In this document: positions 18,488-29,135 of the stretch, in pieces | Position numbering within the stretch: position 1 is the stretch's first letter | Layout: the number at the start of each line of letters is the position of its first letter | Source of the DNA: Cupriavidus sp. IDO | GTDB taxonomy: Bacteria; Pseudomonadota; Gammaproteobacteria; Burkholderiales; Burkholderiaceae | Length of the DNA stretch: 64,000 nucleotides | Assembly: GCF_000812465.1 (NCBI RefSeq) | Contig: NZ_JWMA01000042.1 | Coordinates: forward strand, 61,162-125,161 | Direction of reading: 5' to 3' | Made by a program: the position numbers and the translations under genes | The notes under the pieces: model-generated | What the model saw: the letters and a program-made list of their open reading frames with translations, nothing else | The model's database searches: none | Told to the model about the DNA's origin: nothing

Positions 18488-21400
18488 TTACTTCGCCGGA
18501 TCGTCCCCCAGCATCTGCGCCACCGAGCCGGCCGTGCCCGCCGCGCGCTCGCCGATCAGCCGGTGCAGCGTGCCGAGCAGCTCGTCCTCGTTGTAAGGCT
18601 TGCCCAGGTAGACGTCGACGCCGATCTCCTGCGCATAGCGGCGATGCTTCTCGGCCGTGCGCGAGGTGATCATCACCAGCGGCATCTTCGCCGTGCGGCT
18701 GTCGGCCCTCACATTACGCGTCAGGTCGAAGCCGTCCATGTTGGGCATCTCGATGTCGACCAGCATGGCGTCGGGCATCACGTCCTGCAGCTGCTTGAGC
18801 GCATCCACGCCATCGCGTGCCAGCACGACCTGGTAGCCGGCGCGGCTGAGCAGGCGCTGCGTCGCCTTGCGCACCGTCAGCGAATCGTCCACCACCATCA
18901 CGGTCGGCTGCGTGGTCAGCCCCTGGACCGGCTCGGCCGAGCCGTTGCCGGCAAATTCCGCGACGGCGCCCAGCGCTTGCTGCGGCGCCCGCTCCAGTTG
19001 CAGCTGCGCCGGCGCCAGCTCGCCGCGCTCGCGCACGAAGCGCTGCGCCAGCACGACCGGGTTGTAGATCAGCACGATCTCGCCGTCGCCCAGCGTGGTC
19101 GCACCGGCAATCCCTTCCAGGCGTGCCAGGTGCGGACCGATGTGCTTGACCACCACTTCCCGGTTGCCTACCACCTCGTCGACGTGCACCGCCACGCGCT
19201 CCGCACCGCTGCGCACGATCACCACCGGCGAATACTTGCGGCCGGAAGCCAGCGCCGCGCTTTCCTCGAGCAAGACACCAAAATAGTAGAACGGCACCTC
19301 GCCACCGGTGGCCGCCAGGCGGCCCTGGTTGTAGGCATCGAGCAGCGCCTGGCCGCGCAATTGCTGCACCTGGTCGATCATGCCGCTCGGCAAGGCGTAC
19401 AGGCGGCCGCCCAGCGACACCACCAGCACCTGCGTGATTGCGGTCGTCAGCGGCAGGTGCACGGTGAACGTCGTGCCACGGCCGGTGGTGGTGGACAGCG
19501 TGATGCGTCCACCCAGCGCCACCGTCTCGGCACGCACCACGTCCATGCCGACACCGCGGCCGGCCAGCTCCGACACCGAGTCGGCCGTCGAAAAGCCCGG
19601 CGTGAAGATCATCTCGGTCAGGCGCGCTTCGCTGGCTTCGTCGTCCTGCGCAAGCAGGTGACGCTCCACCGCGCGCGCGCGGATGCGGGCGAGATCGAGG
19701 CCGCCGCCGTCATCGATGAAATGCAGCACGACTTCGTTGCCTTCCTGCTGCACTTCCAGCGTCAGCGAGCCCGCTGCCGCCTTGCCGGCTGCCCGGCGCG
19801 CATCGGCCGGCTCGATGCCATGCACTACCGCATTACGGATCAGGTGCTCGATCGGTCCGGCCATGCGGTCCAGCACCGAGCGGTCGACTTCCACCGTGCC
19901 GCCCTTGATCAGCAGGCGCACTTCCTTGCCGGTCTCGGCAGCCGACTGGCGCGCCACGCGGTAGAGCCGCTCGGCCAGCGCGTCGAACTGCACCATGCGC
20001 GCCTGCATCAGCCCGCGCTGCAATCCGCGCGTGAGCCGTGCCTGCGCGGCAAGGTCGCCGGCGGCGCGGTCAAAGCCGCGGTGCAGGTTCTGCTCGACGG
20101 TGGCCACGTCGTTGACCGACTCGGCCATCATCCGCGTCAGTTCCTGGAAGCGCGTGAAACGGTCGAACTCGAGCGGATCGAACTCCTGGTTGTGCTGCGC
20201 ATCGGCAATGCGCGATGCCATCTGCGACTCGGCCTGGATCTCGATCTCGCGCAGCTGTCCGCGCAAGCGCGCCACGTTGTCGTTCAGTTCGCCCAGGTAC
20301 GAGCGCATCGCCTCCAGCTCGCTGTCCAGGCGTGCACGGGTCGCGCCGACTTCGCCGGCTTCGTTGATGAGCGTATCGAGGGCACGTGCCTGCACGCGCA
20401 CCAGCGCACGCTGGCGTTCGCCGGCTTCGGCCGGCGCCGGTGCCAGTTCGGTCGTGACCTGTGCCGGCGCTGCGGGCACCGACAGCGCCGTGCCCGCAGC
20501 GGGGGCTTCGGTCCCGGCTGGCTCGCCCGACATGTCCTGCGCCGCTGCATCCGGTGCGTCGGCAAAGCCGTTGACGACATCGGCATCATCGACCGGCAGC
20601 AGGCGCCCGGCCTGCAGCGCCTCGGTGTGGGCCAGGATGCGGTCGTACCAAGCGTAGAGCTGGCCGAACAGCTTCGGGCCGACGCGCTGGCCGCGCAGGC
20701 TGGCATCGAGCAGCGTTTCCATTTCATGCGCGGCCTGCCCCAGGGCCATCGCCCCGGCCATGCGCGCGCTGCCCTTGAGCGTGTGCAGCGAGCGCAGCAC
20801 CAGGCCGCCCTGCTGGGCATTCTCCGGCGCGGACTCCCAGGTGCGCACCAGCCGGCCGAGCTCGGGCAGGCTGCCCTGGGCTTCTTCCAGGAAGATGTCG
20901 ACCAGCGCCTGGTCCAGCGCGGCGGCTTCTTCGATCGGCGGAACCAGATGTGGCCGATGGTGCGTGGGCAGCGGAATGACGACGGCGTCGTGCGGCTCGC
21001 TCGCAGGCGTTTCCTGCGCAGCGGCCGGCTCGGCGGTGTTCGCGCCACTCTGGTCGAGGTTGCCGTCGGCAACTGCCGACGGCGCAACCGGCGCGGGCGG
21101 CAGCTGGCCAAACAGGCTTGCCACCGAGTCGTCCGGCTCCGCGGGACCCGGCGCCGGCGGCACTGCCACCCGCGGCCGTACCAGCGCGCGCTCGCCGAAC
21201 TCTGTCAGGCTGCGGCGCAGGCTGGCATCCGCGTCCGGCCAGACGCCGGCGGCGAACTGGTGCAGCATGCCGCGCAGGCGCTCGACCGCCTGTTCCAGCA
21301 AGCGGAAGTCGCCGGGGTGCATCGCCACCGGATGCGAACCCAGCTGCAGCAGGAGGCGCTCCAGCGCTTCGGCAATCTCGCGCACCGGCTCCAGGCCTAC

Positions 21401-24400
21401 CGTCGATGCACTGCCCTGCAGCGTATGGGCAACGCGCAGTGCCAGCTCGCTCGGGCAGGGATGGCCTTCGTGGCGCCACTCGGAGATATCGGTGCCGAAC
21501 TGCCGCAGCAGATCGTCGGCTTCCTGCAGATAGACGTTGTACAGCGGCAGCCCGATGCGAATCGGGCCAATGACCTTGTAGTTGTCGTCGTCGCTCGACA
21601 GCCCGCCGGAGAGCCGGAACGGGAGTACGTTGCCGTCGTCCTCGGTGCCGGCGACGTCGGTGCGTGGCTCATCGCCAGGCAGGTCTGCCGCGATTTCCGG
21701 CAGCGTGTCGTCCGTCTCCGCAGGCGTCTCAATGGACAAGTCCGCAGGCTGAGGGACATCTGCGGCACCATGATCCGGCGACGCGAAGGCTTCCACCTCG
21801 TCAACCGGATCGCGCACCGCCTCGGCAGCGGCGATCAGCGGCGCAATGTCGTGCGGGGTAGCCACATCGCGATGCAGCTGGGCCGCCCATGCCGACAGCT
21901 CCGCATGTGCGCGGCGCAGCAGCGCCAGCAGCGCAGGCACCGGCTCGCGCGCCTCGGCGATCCACAGGTTCATCACCTGCTCCACCGCCCAGGCGGCCTC
22001 GCCAAAGCGATGCAGGCCGACCATGCGGCTCGATCCCTTGAGCGTATGGAAGGCGCGCCGCACGCGGCTGAGCGTGTCGGCATCGCGCAATGTGTCGAGC
22101 CCGGAATTCAGGTCGCTGGCGATGCCGCCGAGCACTTCGTCGGCTTCATCCAGGAAAATCTGCAGCAGCTCGGCATCGACCGCGACGTTGTCACCGGGTG
22201 CCGGCGCAGCTTGCGCGGTGGCGCCCGGCTCGGCGACAGCGCCGGCAAGCGGCCCGGCCAGCGCCGCCACCATCCGTTCGCCGGCAGAATCGCCGCCGGC
22301 CAGCCAGGTGTTGAACTGCGTCGTGGCTTCGGCAACTTGCCGGCGCAGGGCCGCATCATCGTCGATGGCAGCCTGCTCGGTCACTGCCTGCAAGGCGGCA
22401 CGCAGGCGCTGCACCTCGGGCGAGTCGGCGGTGGCTCTGCCGCGGATCGCCTCGCTGGCAGCGGCGCGCGCGGCGTCCAGCGGAGTCTGCTCGTGCGATG
22501 CGGTGCGGCGGTCGCCGGCGTCCTCGGCGGGCTCGCCGTCGGTGCCACGTGCACGTCCCAGCTCGAGCGCATCGATAAAGGCGTGCACGCAGCCCAGTTC
22601 CGCGGCAATGGCAGCCAGTTGTTCGTTGCGCGTGGCGTCATCGGCGCCGCCAGCAAAGCTGCCGAGCCGCTGCATGACCGCCAGCACGGCTGCGCTGGCC
22701 GCCTGCTGATCGTCAGCCAGCGAAACAGGCAACGCGCCTGTCGGCTGCAGCGATTCCAGCGTAGCGTGCAGCGCGCCAAAGGCCTGCGCCGCGTCCTTCA
22801 GGCCGGAGGCCGCATCCGGACGCGCGGCATTGCGGTCATAGGTATCGAGCCAGGATTCGCCGCTATCGAGCTGGGCGCGCAGTTGCGCCACTGCCTCGGC
22901 CCGCAGCGCCTGCGCGCGGGCCTGCCGGACCATCTCGGCCAGCCATGCGGGTGCAGCCGCCGCCGGACTGGACAGGGATTGCGCCAGCTCTTCGCATTGC
23001 GTGGCGAATACCGCGGCAGAAGCGTGGCCCGACTTGCCATGAACCCGCCACGGCAATGCCAGCGCACGCGACAGGAACAATGCGATGCCCGCCGCGCCAA
23101 GCGCCTCGCCTTCCGCGCGCGCCGCGGCGGCATTGACGGCGGCCTGCGCCAGGCAACGCTGCAGTGCGGGCTGGGCCAGCGGTTGCGCGGCTTCGGCCAG
23201 GGCCGCCAGCGCGATTTCCCAGCCGGCCTGGTCGCCGGCTGCGGCGCGGTCAAGCGCGCCGGCAGCCTGCTGCAGGTTGCGGGTGTCGATCGGATCCAGC
23301 CAGCCGTAATAGCGCAGCCGGTGGTCGGCCCGCGCCACGGCATGGCCCGGGTCAAGGCGGAAAGCCTGGAGGCAGCGTGCGATCTCGGCGCGCAGTGCAC
23401 CCAGGGATTCGCCCGATGCTGCGGTCTCGCTTTCATTGCCGGTACAAACCAGCAGGAAGACCGCGTCGTTGAGCAGTGCCTGCGGCACGCGCACCTGCCC
23501 TTGCAGGTACTGGCGCAGCAGCAGATGGGCCCGCGCGGCGAAGCGCTTGGCCAGCAGGTCCGACGGCAGCAGGCCATGCGCCAAAGCGCGGAACACCAGT
23601 CCCAGCACGAACCACACGCCCCGGTCCGGATGGTCGGTGGCGCGGCGCGCATCCTGCTCGTTGACGCGGACCGCGTCGAGCGCCTCCTGCAGGGGCAGGT
23701 AGGCTTCGCGCAGCAGCGATGCATCGCTGCACGGGGTGGGCAGCCGCAGCGACTTCAGCAGTGCGGCTTCGAAACGCTGGCGCGCACGCGTTACGACCGA
23801 GGCACTGCGGGCCGGCAGCAGAATGCCCGGCAGCATCTGCACCTCGTCGACCCACAGGTCGGCGGGATGCACGCGCTCTTCACCGAGCAGGGTCAGGACG
23901 TCGGCATAGGAGCGGAACAGGCGCAGCGGATCCTCGTCGTCGCCGGCCATCAGGTCATCGACGTACTCGGCAAGCGCCTGCACGCCGGCACGGAAAACCG
24001 CCAGCGTGGCAGCACTGGCGGCAACGCTGCCGGTGTCGATGCCTTCCAGCAAGCGGCGCAGTGCCTGGCTGTACGGATCGATGCCCCGCAGGCCGACGAT
24101 ATGCACCGCGCCTGCGGCCTGGTGCAAATGCTGGCCGGCCAGCCGCAGCGAAGTGGTGTCGCGCGCGCCGAGCGCCTCGGGCGCCTGCTGGATTTCGTCG
24201 ACGTAATGGCCGAGTTCCGCCGCGGCGTCGTCCAGCGCGCTGCGCAGGCTGGGTGCAAGCCACGCCAGCACGGACAGGTCGCGCACGGCGCTGGCCGGCG
24301 TGACTGCCGCGTCAGCCGATGCGGGCAAGGCAAGCGGCGATGGCAGCGGATCGCCCGTTGCCTCCTCCGGCGACGTTGACGGGGGGGACGAATGGGCCAG

Positions 24401-24439
24401 GCCAGCCGTATCGCGCGAAACAGGAAAATTCAAAGACAT
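18488..24439 (-). CDS. pilL: Type IV pilus chemotaxis hybrid kinase PilL/ChpA
   Basis: 1983-residue CheA-type kinase of the twitching-motility chemosensory system. An N-terminal PilL-type region (about 60-150) resembles Hpt but lacks the His-Thr-Leu-Lys core. Three phosphotransfer domains carry AFHTLKGSSRM (about 796), AHTLQGSASTVG (about 1003) and LHTLKGSARMAG (about 1216). Dimerisation/ATPase follows with N box RNAVVHGIE (about 1536) and ELAGRGVGMDVV, then a CheW-like domain (about 1680-1800) and a C-terminal receiver with Asp near 1893 (LVDIEMPNMDGF). It receives signal through PilJ/PilI and phosphorylates PilG/PilH. Last gene of the operon. Confidence 0.94.
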   Translation of the reverse strand: MSLNFPVSRDTAGLAHSSPPSTSPEEATGDPLPSPLALPASADAAVTPASAVRDLSVLAWLAPSLRSALDDAAAELGHYVDEIQQAPEALGARDTTSLRLAGQHLHQAAGAVHIVGLRGIDPYSQALRRLLEGIDTGSVAASAATLAVFRAGVQALAEYVDDLMAGDDEDPLRLFRSYADVLTLLGEERVHPADLWVDEVQMLPGILLPARSASVVTRARQRFEAALLKSLRLPTPCSDASLLREAYLPLQEALDAVRVNEQDARRATDHPDRGVWFVLGLVFRALAHGLLPSDLLAKRFAARAHLLLRQYLQGQVRVPQALLNDAVFLLVCTGNESETAASGESLGALRAEIARCLQAFRLDPGHAVARADHRLRYYGWLDPIDTRNLQQAAGALDRAAAGDQAGWEIALAALAEAAQPLAQPALQRCLAQAAVNAAAARAEGEALGAAGIALFLSRALALPWRVHGKSGHASAAVFATQCEELAQSLSSPAAAAPAWLAEMVRQARAQALRAEAVAQLRAQLDSGESWLDTYDRNAARPDAASGLKDAAQAFGALHATLESLQPTGALPVSLADDQQAASAAVLAVMQRLGSFAGGADDATRNEQLAAIAAELGCVHAFIDALELGRARGTDGEPAEDAGDRRTASHEQTPLDAARAAASEAIRGRATADSPEVQRLRAALQAVTEQAAIDDDAALRRQVAEATTQFNTWLAGGDSAGERMVAALAGPLAGAVAEPGATAQAAPAPGDNVAVDAELLQIFLDEADEVLGGIASDLNSGLDTLRDADTLSRVRRAFHTLKGSSRMVGLHRFGEAAWAVEQVMNLWIAEAREPVPALLALLRRAHAELSAWAAQLHRDVATPHDIAPLIAAAEAVRDPVDEVEAFASPDHGAADVPQPADLSIETPAETDDTLPEIAADLPGDEPRTDVAGTEDDGNVLPFRLSGGLSSDDDNYKVIGPIRIGLPLYNVYLQEADDLLRQFGTDISEWRHEGHPCPSELALRVAHTLQGSASTVGLEPVREIAEALERLLLQLGSHPVAMHPGDFRLLEQAVERLRGMLHQFAAGVWPDADASLRRSLTEFGERALVRPRVAVPPAPGPAEPDDSVASLFGQLPPAPVAPSAVADGNLDQSGANTAEPAAAQETPASEPHDAVVIPLPTHHRPHLVPPIEEAAALDQALVDIFLEEAQGSLPELGRLVRTWESAPENAQQGGLVLRSLHTLKGSARMAGAMALGQAAHEMETLLDASLRGQRVGPKLFGQLYAWYDRILAHTEALQAGRLLPVDDADVVNGFADAPDAAAQDMSGEPAGTEAPAAGTALSVPAAPAQVTTELAPAPAEAGERQRALVRVQARALDTLINEAGEVGATRARLDSELEAMRSYLGELNDNVARLRGQLREIEIQAESQMASRIADAQHNQEFDPLEFDRFTRFQELTRMMAESVNDVATVEQNLHRGFDRAAGDLAAQARLTRGLQRGLMQARMVQFDALAERLYRVARQSAAETGKEVRLLIKGGTVEVDRSVLDRMAGPIEHLIRNAVVHGIEPADARRAAGKAAAGSLTLEVQQEGNEVVLHFIDDGGGLDLARIRARAVERHLLAQDDEASEARLTEMIFTPGFSTADSVSELAGRGVGMDVVRAETVALGGRITLSTTTGRGTTFTVHLPLTTAITQVLVVSLGGRLYALPSGMIDQVQQLRGQALLDAYNQGRLAATGGEVPFYYFGVLLEESAALASGRKYSPVVIVRSGAERVAVHVDEVVGNREVVVKHIGPHLARLEGIAGATTLGDGEIVLIYNPVVLAQRFVRERGELAPAQLQLERAPQQALGAVAEFAGNGSAEPVQGLTTQPTVMVVDDSLTVRKATQRLLSRAGYQVVLARDGVDALKQLQDVMPDAMLVDIEMPNMDGFDLTRNVRADSRTAKMPLVMITSRTAEKHRRYAQEIGVDVYLGKPYNEDELLGTLHRLIGERAAGTAGSVAQMLGDDPAK

Positions 24440-24560
24440 GACGGCTTCCAGTGCTGCCCTTGCGCAGCGGCCGCCGGCGGGCCGCCACGGCGGCGGGCGC
24501 CAGGCTCGTTGAAGGTGCTGCCGATGTGCGCGGAAGCGTTCCCGGACGTCATCCGGACAC

Positions 24561-26768
24561 TCAGCCGATCTTGAATCGCGACACGGAGTTACGCAGCTCT
24601 TCGGTCAGCAGCGTCAGCTGGCGCACCGATTGCGCGGTCTGCCGCGTGCCGGAGGTGGTCTGCTCCGTGACCTGGAGAATGCGGTCGATGTGGCGGGCCA
24701 CGTTCGTGGCCAGATCGGCTTCGTGCGACGTCGACTGCGAAATCTGTTCGATCAGCTCGGCCAGCTGGCGCGACACGCGGCCGATCTCCAGCAGCGCCGA
24801 ACCGGCGTTGTCCGAGAGCCGCGCGCCTTCCACCACGCCCTGCGTGCTGCGCTCCATGGCGTGCACGGCATCCTGCGTATCGGTCTGGATGGTGCGGATC
24901 AGCGCGCCGATCTGCTTGGTTGCCTCGCCGGAGCGCTCTGCCAGCCGCTGCACTTCTTCAGCCACCACCGAGAAGCCGCGCCCCGCTTCGCCGGCGGATG
25001 CCGCCTGGATGGCGGCGTTCAGTGCCAGCACGTTGGTCTGCTCGGTAATGTCCGAGATCAGCTCGACGATTTCACCGATCTCCTGCGACGACTCGCCCAG
25101 CCGCTTGATCCGCTTGGAAGTGTCCTGGATCTGCTCGCGAATGTCGTTCATGCCCGCGATGGCGTTCTGCACCGCCACCTGGCCCTGCTCCGCGGCGGTC
25201 AGCGAGGCGCGCGCCACGTTGGCGGATTCGGCCGCGCCGCGCGACACCTGCGTGATGCGGTCAGCCATGTCCACCACCGATTCGCCAGTCTGGCGGATCT
25301 GGCGCGACTGTTCTTCGGTCGTGGCGGCCAGCTGGTTGGAGGTTGCCTGCACCTGGCTCGAGGCCTGCGTCACCTCTCCGGCCGTCAGCTGCACGCGGCC
25401 GACCAGTTCGCGCAGTTCTTCCACCGTGTAGTTCACCGAGTCGGCGATGGCGCCGGTGATGTCTTCGGTCACCGTTGCCTGGCGCGTCAGGTCGCCGTCC
25501 GCGATGTCCTGCAACTCGTTCATCAGCTGCAGAATGGCCTTCTGGGTCGCGTCGTTGTTGCGCTTTTCATCCATCCGGCGCGCTTCCGCTTCATGCTCGC
25601 GCGCCTCGGCTTCCAGCGCGCGCATGCGCGAATCGCGCAGGTACAGCGCCGCCAGGCCCGCCAGGCAGAGCAGCGTCAGCAATGCCGAAACCACGGTCGC
25701 ACCGAGCGTGACCGGGCGGTAGCGTGCCGACTCCGAGTACGCCTGCTGCAGGGCAGCCAGCTCGCCGCGCAAGGCCTCGTTGTCATTGAAGATCTGCTGC
25801 TGCGCGCGCTTGGCGGCAATCAGGCCGGGCAGGTTCTGCAGGATGGTCTGCGTCGTCTTCTGCACCGATTCGAAACGCTGCGAGAGCTGCTCCAGGTAGC
25901 CGCGTGTCTCGGTGTCGCTGGCTGCGTTCAGGCGCAGCGCCTCGCTGCCGTTGAGCAGGCCGTCGAGCGTTTCACGGAAGGTGTTGGTGTCCTTGCCGAG
26001 CAGGAAAGCGGTCTCGGGGTTGACGCCTTCGCCGGAGAGGAACTCGTTCAGGTTCTTGCCCAGGCGCTGCGTCAGCATCACCAGCTGCGCCGATGCCGCA
26101 ACCTCACGGGAGTTGGCGCCGGCCTGCAGCTTGATCGCGGCCACCTGTTCGGCCGCTTCCAGCAGTTCCGGGTTGGAGGCGTTGAAGATCTGCAGCGTCT
26201 GGCCGACGGTGTTCAGCACCGGCTGCTGCGCCAGCACGTCGGCCGCGCTCTTCTCGGAGCGCTTCCATGAATTCATCGCGGTTTCGAGCAGCGGCGCGGC
26301 GGCGCCGGTGGTGGCACGCACATGCTTTTCGGCGCTGCCCGTCTGCAGCGCCTGCAAGTCGGCGGCCAGCGCTTCCTTGGACTGGCGCAGCTGCGTGAAG
26401 GCCTGCGCATTGCCCAGCAGCGCCACCGGCACGGCTTTACCAAGACGCTGCGAGTGCATCAGCATATCGCCGGAGATTTCGATCTGCGCCGCGGCGTTGT
26501 TGGCGATGCGGTTGTCGAGGTACACCGAACCCAGCAGCGCCACCAGCGACACCACCACCCCTGCCGTCAGCGCGCGCTGCTGCGACGAGAACGGCATGCG
26601 CCCGAGCAGGGTGGACAGTTGCTCGAAGGGCGTGCGGCCAAGGCCTTCAGCCCGCCCCGGTGCGGATGCCGCACCACCGGCATCGGCGGCGCCTCCCTCC
26701 GTCACCAGGCCCGCGGCCGCCTCGGCGGCCGGCGTCTTGCGTCCCAGGCTGAATTTCTTGAAACCCAT
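24561..26768 (-). CDS. pilJ: Type IV pilus methyl-accepting chemotaxis protein PilJ
   Basis: 735-residue transducer. First membrane helix at about 60-85 ([14 protein letters not shown]), a large periplasmic region of repeated PilJ-type helical modules, second helix at about 350 ([20 protein letters not shown]), HAMP-like linker, and a signalling hairpin whose tip reads [15 protein letters not shown] (about 590), where CheW and CheA bind. Start MGFKKFSLG at 26768 follows AGAGGGTGCT; the longer open frame upstream is the shadow of pilI. It lies between pilI and pilL. Confidence 0.93.
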   Translation of the reverse strand: MGFKKFSLGRKTPAAEAAAGLVTEGGAADAGGAASAPGRAEGLGRTPFEQLSTLLGRMPFSSQQRALTAGVVVSLVALLGSVYLDNRIANNAAAQIEISGDMLMHSQRLGKAVPVALLGNAQAFTQLRQSKEALAADLQALQTGSAEKHVRATTGAAAPLLETAMNSWKRSEKSAADVLAQQPVLNTVGQTLQIFNASNPELLEAAEQVAAIKLQAGANSREVAASAQLVMLTQRLGKNLNEFLSGEGVNPETAFLLGKDTNTFRETLDGLLNGSEALRLNAASDTETRGYLEQLSQRFESVQKTTQTILQNLPGLIAAKRAQQQIFNDNEALRGELAALQQAYSESARYRPVTLGATVVSALLTLLCLAGLAALYLRDSRMRALEAEAREHEAEARRMDEKRNNDATQKAILQLMNELQDIADGDLTRQATVTEDITGAIADSVNYTVEELRELVGRVQLTAGEVTQASSQVQATSNQLAATTEEQSRQIRQTGESVVDMADRITQVSRGAAESANVARASLTAAEQGQVAVQNAIAGMNDIREQIQDTSKRIKRLGESSQEIGEIVELISDITEQTNVLALNAAIQAASAGEAGRGFSVVAEEVQRLAERSGEATKQIGALIRTIQTDTQDAVHAMERSTQGVVEGARLSDNAGSALLEIGRVSRQLAELIEQISQSTSHEADLATNVARHIDRILQVTEQTTSGTRQTAQSVRQLTLLTEELRNSVSRFKIG

Positions 26769-26905
26769 AGCACCCTCTGTCCGTTGACTCGTTATTCTGT
26801 CCGGCCGTTGCCGGATGGCTGCCGCTGCGATGACCCGCGCGGCGCGCTGTTCTGTTGCCGGTTCGCCCGGCCCGCCCTGGTTCCAGTTGAAACTCGCCGC
26901 TGCGG

Positions 26906-27466
26906 CTACGCGGCCTGCTTGCCCGCCTGCAGGAAGGCCGGTGCATCCAGCAGCCCGCGCACATCCAGCACCTGCCAGTCGCGGCCATCGCGATCGGCAA
27001 AGCGCTGTCCCTCCCAATCCGGCGTATTGCCGTTGCGCGCCGGCGCGTCCTGGTGCGGCAGGCTCAGGTCGGCCGCGTGGCGCAGGCCGATCACGCGCGT
27101 GGCCATGATGCCGCAGGCGCGCTCGACCTGGCGCGACAGCACCACGATCTTGCTGCCCGGCTGCAGCGGCGTCGGCCCTTCCCCGCAAAACAGGCCGAAA
27201 TCGATCACGCCCAGCAGGTTGCCGCGCGCGTTCACCAGCCCGGCGTACCAAGGCTGGGTCAGCGGCACCCGGCTGGGCTGGCGCATTTCGAGGACTTCGC
27301 CGGTCTCGCCCAATGGCAGCAGCCAGCTGCGCTGCCCGACCTGCAGCGCCAGGTAGCTATCGGCCGCCGGCAGGCTGCGCGCCTCGCGCAGGCGCCGGGC
27401 CAGCATGGCCTGGTAGTCCTGCAGGCGGGTCTGGCGGGCGCGAATATCTTGGCGTGGCGCGTTCAT
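26906..27466 (-). CDS. pilI: CheW-like adaptor PilI
   Basis: 186-residue adaptor linking PilJ to the PilL kinase. The CheW fold is seen from [25 protein letters not shown], then [20 protein letters not shown], to [15 protein letters not shown]. Start [12 protein letters not shown] at 27466 has GGGGAACGCCAC upstream; an in-frame start 22 codons earlier is weaker. Its position directly after pilH and before pilJ is the standard order. Confidence 0.92.
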   Translation of the reverse strand: MNAPRQDIRARQTRLQDYQAMLARRLREARSLPAADSYLALQVGQRSWLLPLGETGEVLEMRQPSRVPLTQPWYAGLVNARGNLLGVIDFGLFCGEGPTPLQPGSKIVVLSRQVERACGIMATRVIGLRHAADLSLPHQDAPARNGNTPDWEGQRFADRDGRDWQVLDVRGLLDAPAFLQAGKQAA

Positions 27467-27512
27467 GTGGCGTTCCCCGGTGCCGTCGAAGCTCAGTGCC
27501 GCGTGGTGCTGC

Positions 27513-27884
27513 TCAATGCGACAGGGCAGCAATCTTGGTCAGCAGCTCGTCGCCGTTGACCGGCTTGACAATGTAGTCCGATGCGCCCTGGCGCATGCCC
27601 CAGATGCGATCGGTATCCAGGCCCTTGCTCGTGCACATGATCACGGGGATGTCCTTGAAGCGGTCGTCGCGCTTGATCGCGCGCGTGGCCTGGTAGCCGT
27701 TCTGGCCGGGCATCACCACGTCCATCAGGATCAGGTCGAAGGCCTCGTTCTCCAGGCGCGCAAAGGCCTGGTCGCTGTTGCCCGCCACCGAGACCTTGAA
27801 GCCCTTCTTGCCGAGCAGGTCGGACATGAACAGCGCTTCGGTCGGAGAATCGTCGACGATGAGAATCTTGCTGATAGTAGTCAT
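27513..27884 (-). CDS. pilH: Twitching motility response regulator PilH
   Basis: 123-residue single-domain CheY-like receiver. Acidic pocket IVDDS near the N-terminus, phospho-acceptor Asp in LILMDVVMPGQNGYQ, Thr/Ser in IMCTSKG, and Lys in DYIVKPVNGDELL. In Pseudomonas, PilH antagonises PilG output by acting on the retraction side or as phosphate sink. Start MTTISKILIVDD at 27884; 19-nt gap from pilG. Confidence 0.93.
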   Translation of the reverse strand: MTTISKILIVDDSPTEALFMSDLLGKKGFKVSVAGNSDQAFARLENEAFDLILMDVVMPGQNGYQATRAIKRDDRFKDIPVIMCTSKGLDTDRIWGMRQGASDYIVKPVNGDELLTKIAALSH

Positions 27885-27903
27885 GAGTAATCCTTGAATT
27901 CGA

Positions 27904-28389
27904 TCAGGCCGGCAGGGCACCTTCGGGCGCCAGGCGCGGCAGGCACGATTCGACGGCCTGCAGCAGCGCTTCGCGCGTAAAGGGCTTGGCGAGATGGTCC
28001 TGCGCGCCCACGAGCCGGCCACGCGAGCGGTCGAACACGCCGTCGCGCGAAGAAAGCATGATCACGGGAATCGCGTGGAAACGCGGACTCTTCTTGATAA
28101 GGGAACAGGTCTGGTAGCCGTCGAGGCGCGGCATCAGGATGTCGCAGAAGATCAGGTCCGGGTGCATGTCGCCAACCTTGGCAAGCGCCTCGAAGCCGTC
28201 TTCGGCCAGCAGGACCTGGCAACCTGCCTGCGACAGGAAGATTTCCGCCGTGCGGCGGATCGTGCTGGAATCGTCGATGACCAGCACCTTGCGGCGCGCT
28301 GGCGCCGGTGCTGCTGCCGACGTGGAAGCCGGCAACACGCTGCCGCCGGCGTTGACCCGCTGAATTTCTTCTAATTGAGCGACCCGCAT
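27904..28389 (-). CDS. pilG: Twitching motility response regulator PilG
   Basis: 161-residue receiver with a roughly 30-residue Ala/Pro-rich N-terminal extension (VLPASTSAAAPAPARRK) before VLVIDDSSTIRRTAE. Phospho-acceptor Asp in LIFCDILMPRLDGYQ, Ser in IMLSSRDG and Lys in DHLAKPFTREALL. PilG stimulates pilus extension in the homologous Pseudomonas system. First gene of the pilG-H-I-J-L operon. Confidence 0.92.
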   Translation of the reverse strand: MRVAQLEEIQRVNAGGSVLPASTSAAAPAPARRKVLVIDDSSTIRRTAEIFLSQAGCQVLLAEDGFEALAKVGDMHPDLIFCDILMPRLDGYQTCSLIKKSPRFHAIPVIMLSSRDGVFDRSRGRLVGAQDHLAKPFTREALLQAVESCLPRLAPEGALPA

Positions 28390-28736
28390 TTTGTTCCCGC
28401 GACCAGCTACCCCATGCGGAGCGCCGGCATGCCCTTGAGAACACCCGAGCGGCGCAGTCCGGCCAAGCCGGCTGCCCCGACGGACCCCCGATATTTCTTG
28501 TTTCCCATCAAAGGCCGGACAACTGCCCGGCTAGCGGCGGTGCGTGGTACCCGCACCTGCCTCCGTCCTGTGCCACCCCCGGATGGCAGGATGGACGGAA
28601 TTCATTTTGCTGCAGAGTGTGACAAGACGCCGTGGGGCCGTCAATCCGGACCGGCCGGACCGCCCTGGCGATTTGTCGCATCGGCGCGACGCGGCCGGAT
28701 CCTTCACCGCCGGCGCCGATGGCCTTGCAGGCCGCG
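28390..28736 (-). other. Intergenic region upstream of pilG
   Basis: 347 nt between the rubredoxin stop and pilG. No supported gene. Read on the minus strand, TTGTCA (complement of 28620-28625) is a possible -35, but no good -10 follows. It presumably holds the pil chemotaxis promoter and its leader. Confidence 0.4.
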
Positions 28737-28907
28737 TCAGATCGCGACCATCTCGAAATCTTCCTTGCGCGCGCCGCATTCCGGGCAGGTCCAGTTGATG
28801 GGCACGTCTTCCCATTTGGTCCCCGGGGCGATGCCGTCCTCCGGCGCGCCTGCGGCTTCGTCGTAGATCCAGCCGCAGATCAGGCACATCCAAGTCTTGT
28901 ATTCCAT
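28737..28907 (-). CDS. rubA: Rubredoxin
   Basis: 56-residue iron protein that transfers single electrons. Both Cys pairs are present: CLICGW near the N-terminus and CPECGA near the C-terminus, binding one Fe. Start MEYKTWMCLICG at 28907 follows CCAGGGCTGTT and gives the standard length; an upstream MTRAV start is less likely. Partner enzyme unknown. A rubredoxin gene upstream of pilG is common in related genomes. Confidence 0.94.
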   Translation of the reverse strand: MEYKTWMCLICGWIYDEAAGAPEDGIAPGTKWEDVPINWTCPECGARKEDFEMVAI

Positions 28908-29135
28908 AACAGCCCTGGTCACTCTCCATTAAAATTCAGCGCAGATGGTACCGAATCGGCGCCTCCGGCGCCAGCCGGGGTTAGCCAGAATCGTGCCAAA
29001 TCCGCCGTGTTCGCGCACGTTAGCGTAGAAATGCCGTGCAAATGCCGCGAAATTCCTCTGTTTTTCCCGCATGTTTGACGCAAGTTCGCGCCCACCCGAA
29101 CGCGTTTCCGCAGTTTTTTGATCCCAGGCAAAGCC

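Noticed and set aside
18563..24379. Very long open frame antisense to pilL
   Set aside because: Arg/Gln/His-rich translation is the mirror of a real, motif-rich gene on the other strand.
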